This document shows positions 6,494 through 13,949 of a stretch of 24,981 bases of DNA, piece by piece (position 1 is the first letter of the stretch; the number at the start of each line of letters is the position of its first letter). The DNA comes from RUG11462 sp036308645. GTDB lineage: Bacteria > Bacillota > Clostridia > Oscillospirales > Acutalibacteraceae. Position numbers and translations under genes: made by a program. The stretch covers positions 1 through 24,981 of the forward strand of contig JAXJVH010000025.1 in NCBI GenBank assembly GCA_036308645.1, given 5' to 3'. Below the pieces are notes generated by a model. That model worked only from the letters and a program-made list of their open reading frames with translations. It made no database searches and was not told the DNA's origin.

Positions 6494-7312
6494 ATGAAAT
6501 TTCTTAAAAAATCATTCTGCGCAGTTTTTTCGGTTTTGCTGTGTTTTTGTGTTGTTTCCTGTAAATCATCAAACAATTTTTACACTAATACCGATAATTA
6601 TTATACAGAAGACGGCGAACTTACAATAAGTCCTTATTTTGCTTATTATAACGACGGTAAAGAGGTTAAGGAGTTAGAGGAAATCGACCCCGAAATGGCA
6701 GAAGAGGGCGTTTCGGACGACGGCGCTTTTAATATTTATTTTGCTCTTTGCAATAATTCGCCTTACGACCGAAAAATAAATGAAATTAAGGTTGATTATA
6801 TTAAAAACGCCGATGATTACGATATAGTTGAATCAAGCGAATTTACTCTGGATAACGAGGTTTATCTTTCTTCGGGAGAAACTAAAATAGTGCCTTGCGT
6901 TTTTGAAAAGGATTTTGTGAAATTAGTAGCAAAACTTGACGATTTATCGGTTAAAGCGTCGGTTGTTTACGAGGGTTGCGTTGTAAACGGGGCAGAACCC
7001 GAAACTAAAGCAAATACATTAACCGCTTCGGTAAAAGAATTAAAATTCACCTCTTCGGACGGTATTGAAGGCTCTTTTATAATAAAAAATAACTTTTCAA
7101 AAGAAAAAAACGTCGGTCAAATAGCATTTATGCTTTATACCGACGGCGGTGAAAAAATTACAAAAAATCCTGTAAAAATGCAGGTAGACAGCACAGTTGA
7201 ACCGAGTGAAACGATTACGCTTAAATTTGCGGTTCTTCCTGCGAATGTCAGCGATGATATAAAAGAAAATAAGCTGTTTGACAGCGTAGAAATAAAAATT
7301 TCGGAGGAATAA
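6494..7312 (+). CDS. Putative lipoprotein of unknown function
   Basis: A 272-residue secreted lipoprotein. The start at 6494 is chosen because AGGAG lies 7 nt upstream and a consensus promoter ends only 33 nt before it. The N-terminus is a classic lipoprotein signal: KKS basic tip, hydrophobic core and lipobox VVSC with C23 as the predicted lipidated residue. The mature protein is acidic and predicted mostly beta, with phrases such as FNIYFALCNNSPYDRKINEI and VYLSSGETKIVPCVFEKDF that look like two immunoglobulin-like repeats (about 55-150 and 160-272). No enzymatic motif is visible. Its last codons supply the ribosome binding site (GGAGG, 7303-7307) for rpe, so the two are cotranscribed, though their functions show no obvious link. 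Confidence 0.8.
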   Translation: MKFLKKSFCAVFSVLLCFCVVSCKSSNNFYTNTDNYYTEDGELTISPYFAYYNDGKEVKELEEIDPEMAEEGVSDDGAFNIYFALCNNSPYDRKINEIKVDYIKNADDYDIVESSEFTLDNEVYLSSGETKIVPCVFEKDFVKLVAKLDDLSVKASVVYEGCVVNGAEPETKANTLTASVKELKFTSSDGIEGSFIIKNNFSKEKNVGQIAFMLYTDGGEKITKNPVKMQVDSTVEPSETITLKFAVLPANVSDDIKENKLFDSVEIKISEE

Positions 7313-7317
7313 TAACA

Positions 7318-7971
7318 ATGGTAAAATTCTCACCTTCAATTTTAACGGCGGATTTTGTGCATTTAGGCGACGCTATAGAAGAACTTGACAAAGCCAAAAC
7401 CGATATGTTTCATCTTGACGTAATGGACGGTTTGTTTGTTCCCAACATTTCTATCGGTATTCCGGTAGTTGATTCTATTCGCAAAGCCACCAATACCGTG
7501 CTTGACGTTCATCTTATGATTGACCGACCGCACAGATATATCGAACAATTTGCCAAAGCCGGCGCCGATATTATCGGATTTCATATTGAGGCAGGTTCGC
7601 CGATAAAGGAAACCGTTGACCTTATTCATTCTTTCGGTAAAAAGGCTTGCCTTACAATTAAGCCGAAAACTCCTGCCGAAGAAGTATTTCCGTATTTAAA
7701 AGACCTTGATATGGTGCTTGTAATGAGCGTTGAGCCGGGATTCGGCGGTCAAAAGTTTATGCCGGACGCCTTGCCTAAAATTACCGCAATCAGAGAAAAG
7801 GCAGACGAACTCGGCATTGATATTGATATTGAGGTGGACGGCGGAATTAATCTTGAAACCGCCCCGCTTGCGGTAAAAGCAGGCGCTAATGTTTTGGTAA
7901 CAGGCAATGTTTTGTTCTCGGCAGAGGATAAAACCAAAAGACTTGCAGAACTTCGTGAGATTGTAAAATAA
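7318..7971 (+). CDS. rpe: Ribulose-phosphate 3-epimerase
   Basis: A 217-residue TIM-barrel enzyme of the pentose phosphate pathway that interconverts ribulose 5-phosphate and xylulose 5-phosphate in the cytoplasm. Characteristic segments are all present: SPSILTADF near the N-terminus, HLDVMDGLFVPNISIG with the metal and acid-base residues, LDVHLMIDRP, VMSVEPGFGGQKF, and IDIEVDGGIN followed by the phosphate-binding GANVLVTGNVLF. Length is normal for the family. It begins 5 nt after the lipoprotein stop and uses a GGAGG site located in that gene. A GGGCGGTTTG hairpin (7989-8012) and a second strong stem-loop (8051-8083) follow it. Confidence 0.95.
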   Translation: MVKFSPSILTADFVHLGDAIEELDKAKTDMFHLDVMDGLFVPNISIGIPVVDSIRKATNTVLDVHLMIDRPHRYIEQFAKAGADIIGFHIEAGSPIKETVDLIHSFGKKACLTIKPKTPAEEVFPYLKDLDMVLVMSVEPGFGGQKFMPDALPKITAIREKADELGIDIDIEVDGGINLETAPLAVKAGANVLVTGNVLFSAEDKTKRLAELREIVK

Positions 7972-7983
7972 TCTTCTATGCAA

Positions 7984-8016
7984 TTGTAGGGCGGTTTGCT
8001 TACAAACCGCCCTTTC
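7984..8016. repeat. GTAGGG-hairpin repeat after rpe
   Basis: TTGTAGGGCGGTTTG-ctta-CAAACCGCCC gives a perfect 10-bp stem (7989-7998 with 8003-8012) followed by TTTCTC. The stretch AATCTTCTATGCAA just upstream matches the leader found in front of other family members. It may double as the rpe terminator. Confidence 0.75.
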
Positions 8017-8050
8017 TCAATTACCGATAATCTTCTCTATAAATGAACAT

Positions 8051-8083
8051 ATTGCCCAAACGTCCTGTAGACGTTTGGGCAAT
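8051..8083. terminator. Stem-loop between convergent rpe and nifS operons
   Basis: ATTGCCCAAACGTC (8051-8064) and its complement (8070-8083) form a perfect 14-bp stem with a 5-nt loop. A run of six T follows on the plus strand at 8091-8096. It most likely ends the rpe operon and may also stop the minus-strand nifS operon. Confidence 0.75.
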
Positions 8084-8103
8084 ACGCTTATTTTTTATAA
8101 AAT

Positions 8104-8349
8104 CTACTCTTTAATTTCTTTTAATGCTTTGGCTAACTGGTCGGGGCAGGAGGTCTGCTTAAAGCCGCATTTAATGCCCTCTAATTTTTTGATAACCTCG
8201 TCTACTTCCATACCCTCTACCAAAGAGCCGATACCTTTTAAATTTCCGTTGCAACCGCCGAAAAAACTGACGTTTTTAACCTTGCCGTCTTCAACTTCAA
8301 AAGAAATCTCTCTTGAGCAGGTGCCTTGTGTTTTGTATGTGTATTCCAT
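8104..8349 (-). CDS. TSCPD-domain protein (TIGR03905-like)
   Basis: An 81-residue protein with four cysteines (11, 33, 61, 68), the FFGGCNGNL segment and the TSCPD signature (66-70) that names the family. Similar domains occur in ribonucleotide reductase-associated proteins and as free small proteins; the free form has no established function. The start at 8349 is preferred over a longer reading frame because AAGGAG lies directly upstream and the longer frame would overlap nifU. It is the last gene of the nifS-nifU operon, so a role in Fe-S cluster handling is plausible but inferred only from position. Confidence 0.85.
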   Translation of the reverse strand: MEYTYKTQGTCSREISFEVEDGKVKNVSFFGGCNGNLKGIGSLVEGMEVDEVIKKLEGIKCGFKQTSCPDQLAKALKEIKE

Positions 8350-8365
8350 TAAACTTCTCCTTGAA

Positions 8366-8791
8366 TTAGTGACAATGACCGTCTTCACAATCGGGAATTT
8401 TGCCGACAATCGGCTCGGGGTCAATGCCCTGTCTTGTGTAATAATCGGCAATAGCCGCTTTAATAGACTGTTCGGCAAGCACCGAGCAATGAATTTTATG
8501 AGCCGGCAGACCGCCTAAAGCCTCAACAACCGCTTTATTTGATAATTCGAGCGCTTCTTGTATGGTTTTGCCCTTAATCATCTCGGTAGCGATTGAAGAA
8601 GTTGCAATAGCCGAGCCGCAACCGTAAGTTTTGAATTTTACATCGGTGATAACATCGTTATCAACCTTGATATACATTTTCATAATATCGCCGCATTTTG
8701 CGTTTCCAACCTCGCCGATACCGTCGGCGTCCTCAATTTCTCCTACATTACGCGGATTTGCAAAATGTTCCATAACCTGTTCTGTATACAT
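8366..8791 (-). CDS. nifU: Fe-S cluster assembly scaffold NifU/IscU
   Basis: A 141-residue scaffold protein on which [2Fe-2S] or [4Fe-4S] clusters are built before transfer to apoproteins. The three ligand cysteines are present: C33 in NAKCGDIMKM (with D35), C58 in TYGCGSAIATSS, and C102 in KIHCSVLAE. Length and the MYTEQVMEHFANPRNVGEI start are typical of the NifU N-terminal/IscU family. The C-terminal tail ends in CEDGHCH, a small His/Cys cluster also common in Clostridia homologues. Its ATG shares one base with the nifS stop (TAATG), so translation is coupled. Confidence 0.95.
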   Translation of the reverse strand: MYTEQVMEHFANPRNVGEIEDADGIGEVGNAKCGDIMKMYIKVDNDVITDVKFKTYGCGSAIATSSIATEMIKGKTIQEALELSNKAVVEALGGLPAHKIHCSVLAEQSIKAAIADYYTRQGIDPEPIVGKIPDCEDGHCH

Positions 8792-9978
8792 TATTTATTA
8801 CCCTCTTCCTTTTTAATTTTTTCCCATAACGGGGACATTGCCCGAAGTCTTTCGATAATCGGCGGTAACTTTTCAAGTATATAGTCAATATCCTCTTCGG
8901 TATTATATTCATTTATTGAAATTCTTAACGAGCCGTGCGCTACTTCGTGCGGCAAGCCGATTGCAAGCAAAACGTGCGACGGGTCAAGCGAACCCGATGT
9001 GCAGGCAGAGCCTGAAGAAGCGGAAATTCCGTTCATATCAAGAAGTAAAAGTAAACTTTCGCCCTCTACACCCTCAAATGAGATGTTTGCATTGCCGGGC
9101 AGACGGTTTTCTCTGTCGCCGTTAAGTCTTGAACGCTCGATTTTTAAAGCGCCGTCGATAAATTTATTGCGAAGTTTTGTAACATATTCGGCGCGTTTGT
9201 CAATGCCCTCTACCGCAAGTTCGGCAGCCTTGGCAAAACCGACTATAGACGGAACATTTTCCGTTCCGGCACGTTTGCCTCGCTCTTGAGCGCCACCCTC
9301 TAAAAAGTTTTTAATTCTTACGCCGTTTCTGATATATAAAAATCCGATACCCTTTTGAGCGTGAATTTTATGTCCCGAAACCGACATCATATCAATGCCT
9401 AATTCGTTTACGTCAATGTGAACGTTGCCGAAAGCCTGCACTGCGTCAACATGGAACAGTACCTTGTGTTTTTTGCAGATTTCGCCGAGTTCACGTATCG
9501 GCTGAATTGTACCGATTTCATTGTTGGCAAACATTATTGTAACAAGTCCCGTTTTTTCGTTAATTGCATTTTCGAGGTCTTCGGGCTTTACAATACCGTT
9601 TTCATAAACGGGCAGATAAGTTACATCAAAGCCTTTCTTTTCAAGGCTCTGCAAAGGGTGAAGCACCGCATGATGCTCAAAAGCGGTTGAGATAATATGA
9701 TTTTTGTCTTTTGTCTGCATAATCTCCGCCGCGCCTTTGATAGCCCAGTTATCGCTTTCAGAACCGCAGGAGGTAAAATAAATCTCATTCGGCTTTGCGC
9801 CTATGCAATTTGCAATAGTTTCTCTTGCCGTTTCGATTGCGGTTTTTGCCTCGCCGCCTAAAGCATAAAGGCTTGATGGATTTCCGTAAATGTCAAGCGC
9901 TTTAACAATAGCCTCTTTTACCGGCTCGGTAATTTTTGTAGTAGCGGCGTTATCGGCATAAACAAATCTTTTTTCCAA
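8791..9978 (-). CDS. nifS: Cysteine desulfurase NifS
   Basis: A 395-residue PLP enzyme that converts cysteine to alanine and delivers persulfide sulfur to NifU. The N-terminal VYADNAATT, the PLP-region SGHKIHAQKG with Schiff-base Lys204, the catalytic loop SSGSACTSGS with Cys326, and RAGTENVP are all recognisable. The start is TTG at 9976-9978, preceded by AAAGGAATG; the ATG a few bases upstream is out of frame. It is the first gene of a three-gene operon with nifU and a TSCPD protein, an arrangement common in Clostridia. Confidence 0.95.
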   Translation of the reverse strand: MEKRFVYADNAATTKITEPVKEAIVKALDIYGNPSSLYALGGEAKTAIETARETIANCIGAKPNEIYFTSCGSESDNWAIKGAAEIMQTKDKNHIISTAFEHHAVLHPLQSLEKKGFDVTYLPVYENGIVKPEDLENAINEKTGLVTIMFANNEIGTIQPIRELGEICKKHKVLFHVDAVQAFGNVHIDVNELGIDMMSVSGHKIHAQKGIGFLYIRNGVRIKNFLEGGAQERGKRAGTENVPSIVGFAKAAELAVEGIDKRAEYVTKLRNKFIDGALKIERSRLNGDRENRLPGNANISFEGVEGESLLLLLDMNGISASSGSACTSGSLDPSHVLLAIGLPHEVAHGSLRISINEYNTEEDIDYILEKLPPIIERLRAMSPLWEKIKKEEGNK

Positions 9979-10034
9979 AGTTTTATCATTCCTTTGTATA
10001 TGTGAATTTTAATATATTTTTTTGACGCACATAT

Positions 10035-10063
10035 ATAATATACCTTTTTAGTCTACTTTTCAA
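10035..10063 (-). promoter_or_regulatory. Likely nifS operon promoter
   Basis: On the minus strand TTGAAA (10058-10063) and TATTAT (10035-10040) are 17 nt apart, about 57 nt upstream of the TTG start. I see no clear Rrf2/IscR-type operator. Confidence 0.55.
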
Positions 10064-10195
10064 TAGCAATTACATAAATTTTTAAAAAAAATTTATAAAT
10101 ATTAATAATATCTTGTAAAATTAATAAATTTCTACTATGAAATTTATAAAATTAGTGTTATAATGATAAATATTTTATAATAAGGATTTGTTAAA

Positions 10196-11125
10196 ATGAG
10201 TTCAAAAAGAATAAATTTAATTGTTATAAGTTTTGTAAGTTTTATTATATTGGTTATTATTGCTACTTCCGCCGCAATTTATTCCACCCCTACAGAAGTA
10301 GTTTCGGGTACTGCGGGAAATTACTCCGCAAACCTTTGCAACGGGGGTTATGTTATTGAGGACGAGGGATTTTTGTTTTTCACTTACCCCGATAAATCCG
10401 GAATTTACAGAGCCGAAACCGATAAATCCGAAAAAGCGGAAAAAATCTCCGAAAAAGGCGAAGGATTTTTACAGGTGCTCGGCAGCGGTTATTATTTTAC
10501 CGATAATAACAAGTTCTACCGTTGCGATTGGGCGGGAGAGCGCATGCAAACGGTTAAAGATTATGCCGAAAAACCGCTTGTTGTCGGCTCGTTACTGTTT
10601 TATATCGACGAGCAAGGCAGGCTTATAAAATATTCTATGCAAAACGACACTACGACAGTAGTTATCAGCGATAAAAAGGTTAAAGAATACGCAGTTTATT
10701 ATAAAAAGATTTATTATATTGATGAATCGGGAAACATAAAAAAGGTAAGTTTTAACGGCGATAACGATGAATTGTTTATCAGCGCAAAGGCTGAAAAGTT
10801 ATCAATCGACGGTCAGTATATTTTCTACATTGAAAACGGCAAATTAACCTCGGCAATGCTTAAAGACGATCAGATTTTAAAAGCGCAGATTACAAATGCA
10901 ACCGAATATGCTATTTACGGCTCTTATGCGGTTTATACCGACGGCGATAAAACCTACTATGCAGACGTAAACAAAATTTTGTCCGATAAAAAATATTCTC
11001 CGAAAGTGATTTCAACTTCCGCTTCAAGCGGAATTTCAATAGATGAAGAGCATTTTTACTACTTCTCAAACGGTGTTTTAAACAGAATAACCCACGACGG
11101 CAAAAATAAAATTGAGATAAAATAA
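10196..11125 (+). CDS. Membrane-anchored DUF5050-like protein
   Basis: A 309-residue protein with one N-terminal membrane anchor (about 7-28) and a long extracellular part. This part consists of repeating short beta units with aromatic YY/FY pairs: YYFTDNNKFYRCD, FYIDEQGRLIKYS, IYYIDESGNIKKVSF, IFYIENGKL, HFYYFSNGVLNRIT. The pattern is that of DUF5050-type beta-propeller-like domains in Clostridia surface proteins. No catalytic residues are evident. AAGGATT lies upstream of the ATG, and TATAAT at 10159-10164 is a probable -10 box with a poor -35. A hairpin terminator follows at 11142-11166. Function is unknown; sensing or surface binding is a guess. Confidence 0.75.
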   Translation: MSSKRINLIVISFVSFIILVIIATSAAIYSTPTEVVSGTAGNYSANLCNGGYVIEDEGFLFFTYPDKSGIYRAETDKSEKAEKISEKGEGFLQVLGSGYYFTDNNKFYRCDWAGERMQTVKDYAEKPLVVGSLLFYIDEQGRLIKYSMQNDTTTVVISDKKVKEYAVYYKKIYYIDESGNIKKVSFNGDNDELFISAKAEKLSIDGQYIFYIENGKLTSAMLKDDQILKAQITNATEYAIYGSYAVYTDGDKTYYADVNKILSDKKYSPKVISTSASSGISIDEEHFYYFSNGVLNRITHDGKNKIEIK

Positions 11126-11138
11126 TCTTCTCTGTATT

Positions 11139-11166
11139 TGTAAAGGCGACCTTTACGGTCGCCTTT
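11139..11166 (+). terminator. Terminator made from a GTAGGG-type repeat
   Basis: AAAGGCGACC (11142-11151) and GGTCGCCTTT (11157-11166) form a perfect 10-bp stem with a 5-nt loop followed by a T-tract. The leader AATCTTCTCTGTATTTGTA identifies it as a member of the dispersed repeat family, recruited as the terminator of the upstream gene. Confidence 0.8.
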
Positions 11167-11180
11167 TTGTTATATCCAAA

Positions 11181-11223
11181 AATCTTCTCTGCAATCGTAG
11201 GGCGGTTTGCCCTCAAACCGCCG
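11181..11223. repeat. GTAGGG-hairpin repeat
   Basis: The leader AATCTTCTCTGCAATCGTA is followed by GGCGGTTTG-ccct-CAAACCGCC. The same hairpin appears inverted at 18898-18925. Confidence 0.75.
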
Positions 11224-11254
11224 TTCATCGGATTATAGAAAATCTTTTCTAAAA

Positions 11255-11376
11255 TTGTAGGGGCAACCCTGTGTGGTTGCCCGTTTATAGACAATAGGTT
11301 GCTAAAGTAAGCCCCATAAACTTTAAAATTATATCAAAACTATAAATGATGGTGTTTGCCTGTCGGTGCTACCGAC
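11255..11376. repeat. Structured repeat, copy B, overlapping a gene end
   Basis: This matches copy A at 5396-5519 over its whole length. Its first hairpin is GGGGCAACC...GGTTGCCC and its last is GTCGGT-GCT-ACCGAC. The last hairpin contains the TAG stop codon (11369-11371) and the final codons of the minus-strand alkylation-repeat gene. Confidence 0.8.
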
Positions 11377-12049
11377 CGACTTTAAGTGAATTTAAGTATT
11401 CTTTTGTTTTCTCGCTTATTCTTGTTGATTCTCTTGCTTTTTGCAAAGCCTTGTTATGCACCCGGTCGTTGCCGAGCGCTTTGTTTTCAAAAAGCGGAAC
11501 GGTATTATCATATTGTTTAACAAGCGCAATGCTGTAGTACCAAGCAACCGCCATATTTATATAATACTCATCACAGATTGCGCTTTTTACTAATTGCAGA
11601 TGTTTTGGCGAAAATTCATCATCAAGAAAATTTGACAAAAGCGTTACAATCGCATATCTGACTGCATAAACGCTGTCGCTTTTAATCCATTTTTGTATAA
11701 ATTCAAAGGTTTTTTCGGGATTTTTCTTAAAAACCTTTGGTCTTAACATATCGCAGGTCGCCCAATTATCAATATACGGCAGAAACCTTGTAACCTCATT
11801 TGCACATTGGTCAAAATCCTTTATTTGCTCGATTAAAAATGCGTGTAAATTATTCTCCTCGTAATATTTGTGGGGCAAGGTTTTCAAAAAATCTTGCGCC
11901 TCGTCGGTATTGAAAATCTGTTTTGCATATTTTCTTATTTTCGGCGTTCTTATTCCGATTATCAAATTTTCATCAACGGTTGGAATAAGTTTTTTATGAA
12001 AATTTTTATAATTTTCGTCTGCCATACCGAATAAATCGGTCTGTATCAT
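11369..12049 (-). CDS. DNA alkylation repeat (AlkD-like) protein
   Basis: A 226-residue all-helical HEAT-repeat protein of the AlkD/AlkC superfamily, whose studied members are DNA glycosylases for alkylated bases. Typical segments are IGIRTPKIRKYAK (about 32-44), WATCDMLRPKVF, VRYAIVTLLSNFLDD, YYINMAVAWYYSIALVKQY and HNKALQKARESTRIS near the end. Length is normal for the family. The upstream site (AAAGAAGTGAT) is weak. It lies 29 nt after the tcdA-like gene and is probably cotranscribed. The last residues VGR and the stop lie inside the terminal hairpin of repeat copy B, suggesting the natural C-terminus was altered slightly by the repeat. Glycosylase activity is inferred from family only. 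Confidence 0.88.
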   Translation of the reverse strand: MIQTDLFGMADENYKNFHKKLIPTVDENLIIGIRTPKIRKYAKQIFNTDEAQDFLKTLPHKYYEENNLHAFLIEQIKDFDQCANEVTRFLPYIDNWATCDMLRPKVFKKNPEKTFEFIQKWIKSDSVYAVRYAIVTLLSNFLDDEFSPKHLQLVKSAICDEYYINMAVAWYYSIALVKQYDNTVPLFENKALGNDRVHNKALQKARESTRISEKTKEYLNSLKVGR

Positions 12050-12078
12050 TTGTTATCACTTCTTTATCGCATTTTTGG

Positions 12079-12777
12079 TCAAACTTCAATTATATCTTTA
12101 ATAACTTCGCCTGCCATAATAAGTCCGGCAACGCTCGGGACAAAAGCCACGCTTCCGGGAGTCTGACGTTTGCCCGAATTTTCATTGCAAGGCAAAGGGG
12201 TGAGCGCCTTTTCCTCGGAATAAACCACTTTAAGCGACTTTATCCCTCTTGCTTTTAGTTCTTTTCTCATAACTCTTGCCAGCGGACAAACTTTTGTATC
12301 GTAAATATCCGCAACTTTAAAAGCGGTCGGGTCTAATTTGTTACCGGCGCCCATTGATGAAATGATTTTTGTTCCCGCAGCCTTTGCACACTCTGCCAAT
12401 GCGATTTTTCCCGAAACGGTATCAATAGCATCAACCACGTAATCATACTTTGAAAAATCAAATTCATCGGCATTTTCCGGCAGAAAAAAGGTGTTATAAA
12501 CATTAACTTTCGCATTCGGGTTAATATCGGCAATCATTTTCTGCATAACCTCGGTTTTCGGCTTACCGACAGTGCTTAAAAAAGCCACCGCCTGACGGTT
12601 GATATTGCTTTTGCTCACAACATCGTTGTCGATAAGGTCGATAGCGCCTATTGAACTTCTTGCAAGCGCAAGCGCACAGTGACCGCCTACGCCGCCTATT
12701 CCGAAAACCGCCACACGAGCGTTTTTAAGTTTTTCCATATTTTCTTTGCCGAAAAGCAATTCGGTTCTTGTAAACAT
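12079..12777 (-). CDS. tcdA: tRNA threonylcarbamoyladenosine dehydratase-like (TcdA, ThiF/MoeB family)
   Basis: A 232-residue E1-like enzyme. The Rossmann nucleotide-binding loop FGIGGVGG (25-32), the NINRQ adenylation motif and ADINPNAKV are as in the TcdA/YgdL branch, which cyclises t6A37 to ct6A in ANN-decoding tRNAs using ATP. The CPLARVMRKELKARGI segment and the SVAFVPSVAGLIMAGEVIKD C-terminus also fit. The start at 12777 is preferred over an in-frame ATG 13 codons upstream because AAGGAAAG lies 8-9 nt before it. An alkD-like gene follows on the same strand. Confidence 0.88.
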   Translation of the reverse strand: MFTRTELLFGKENMEKLKNARVAVFGIGGVGGHCALALARSSIGAIDLIDNDVVSKSNINRQAVAFLSTVGKPKTEVMQKMIADINPNAKVNVYNTFFLPENADEFDFSKYDYVVDAIDTVSGKIALAECAKAAGTKIISSMGAGNKLDPTAFKVADIYDTKVCPLARVMRKELKARGIKSLKVVYSEEKALTPLPCNENSGKRQTPGSVAFVPSVAGLIMAGEVIKDIIEV

Positions 12778-12832
12778 AATAAAATCTTTCCTTAATATAA
12801 ACTGATTCTTTTGCAAAAGTTGAGGTGTAGAT

Positions 12833-12857
12833 TGGCTCCCTCTGACGAGGGAGGCGA
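12833..12857. repeat. GGCTCCCTC-GAGGGAGGC palindrome
   Basis: TTGGCTCCCTC-tgac-GAGGGAGGC forms a small hairpin between the tcdA-like gene and the dapF terminator. It looks like a further class of the small palindromic repeats; only one copy is seen in the window. Confidence 0.5.
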
Positions 12858-12902
12858 TAAGTGTTGAAACCCAAACATTAGGAATAGAACCTATAAACTA
12901 TC

Positions 12903-12932
12903 AAAAAAACGCAGCCAAAAACTGCGTTTTTT
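12903..12932 (-). terminator. Terminator of the dapF operon
   Basis: ACGCAG (12909-12914) and CTGCGT (12922-12927) flank a CCAAAAA loop, with A and T runs extending the stem. On the minus strand it is followed by a T-run. It lies about 160 nt past the dapF stop. Confidence 0.75.
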
Positions 12933-12942
12933 AAGATTTTGC

Positions 12943-13068
12943 TCATTTTTCTTTGTTTAATTCCAATGTTACCCGCTTAACGTCTTCTTTATTTTCCTGT
13001 TTTTTTGGAACAAGCGGAAAATGAAAAAAAGCAGAATAATTAACGTAAAAATCGCACAAAGTTTTCAC
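12943..13068 (-). CDS. Possible small ORF between dapF and its terminator
   Basis: A 41-codon frame opens with GTG and ends with TGA 11 nt before the terminator. It encodes a short aromatic part (FYVNYSAFFHFPLVP) and a charged tail (KKQENKEDVKRVTLELNKEK). No ribosome binding site is visible. The overlapping +1 frame reads as a hydrophobic helix with a basic tail but lacks a start codon. Either may be chance or a gene remnant; this call is weak. Confidence 0.2.
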   Translation of the reverse strand: MKTLCDFYVNYSAFFHFPLVPKKQENKEDVKRVTLELNKEK

Positions 13069-13090
13069 CGCAATATTTTATTTCGTAAAA

Positions 13091-13933
13091 TTAATACTCA
13101 ACGCTGCCCTCAAATGCGATTGCCGCAGGACCTGTCATAAACACGGTTTCATCGGTGTATTTAATAAAAAGTTCTCCGCCTGTAAGAATAACTTTAACGG
13201 TTTCGCCTTTTTTGCAGTAGCCGTTTTCTACCGCCGCCACAACGGTTGCGCAAGCGCCCGTGCCGCAAGCAAGAGTTTCGCCCGAACCGCGTTCCCAAAC
13301 ACGCATTTTAAGAGTTTTATCGTCAATTACTTTAACAAATTCTGTATTAACCTGCTCGGGAAAAAGTTCGTTTTTCTCAAATTTCGGTCCGATATTGTGT
13401 AAATCAATATCGTCGGGGTCGACGTCATCAAAAACAACGCAATGCGGATTTCCCATTGAAACGCAGGTAACGGTGTATTCTTTGCCGTCGATTACCGCTT
13501 TTCTTTTAATCGCAGTTTCGCCGTCGAAATTAACGGGTATTTCTTTCGGATTTAAAATTGCTTTTCCCATATCAACGGTAACCTGTGTAACCTTGCCGTT
13601 TTCAACGGTCAAATCAAGATATTTGATACCCGAAAGCGTTTCAATCGAAATTTTATCTTTTTTGCAAATTCCCTTGTCATAAAGAAATTTTGCAACGCAG
13701 CGGATAGCGTTTCCGCACATTTTTCCCTCGGAGCCGTCGATGTTAAACATTCTCATTTTTGCGTCGGCAACATCCGAAGGACAAATCATAACAATACCGT
13801 CGCCGCCGATAGAAAAATGGCGGTCGGAAAGGGCTACTGAAAGTTCATTCGGATTTTCGATTTTCTGTTTAAAGCAGTCAAAATAAATATAATCGTTGCC
13901 TGCGCCGTGCATTTTTGTAAATTCTAAAACCAT
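13091..13933 (-). CDS. dapF: Diaminopimelate epimerase
   Basis: A 280-residue, cofactor-independent epimerase converting LL- to meso-diaminopimelate for lysine and peptidoglycan synthesis. The two catalytic cysteines are in place: Cys73 in KMCGNAIRCVAKFL and Cys223 in GETLACGTGACATVV. FTKMHGAGNDYIYFD at the N-terminus and GNPHCVVFDDV in the middle are also diagnostic. AGTAGG precedes the ATG. It is the last gene of a three-gene minus-strand cluster, 16 nt after a small hypothetical gene. Confidence 0.95.
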   Translation of the reverse strand: MVLEFTKMHGAGNDYIYFDCFKQKIENPNELSVALSDRHFSIGGDGIVMICPSDVADAKMRMFNIDGSEGKMCGNAIRCVAKFLYDKGICKKDKISIETLSGIKYLDLTVENGKVTQVTVDMGKAILNPKEIPVNFDGETAIKRKAVIDGKEYTVTCVSMGNPHCVVFDDVDPDDIDLHNIGPKFEKNELFPEQVNTEFVKVIDDKTLKMRVWERGSGETLACGTGACATVVAAVENGYCKKGETVKVILTGGELFIKYTDETVFMTGPAAIAFEGSVEY

Positions 13934-13949
13934 TTTAATTACCTACTTT

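Noticed and set aside
8350..8478. Longer version of the TSCPD gene starting at 8478
   Set aside because: It would overlap nifU by more than 100 bp, while an AAGGAG site directly precedes the ATG at 8349.
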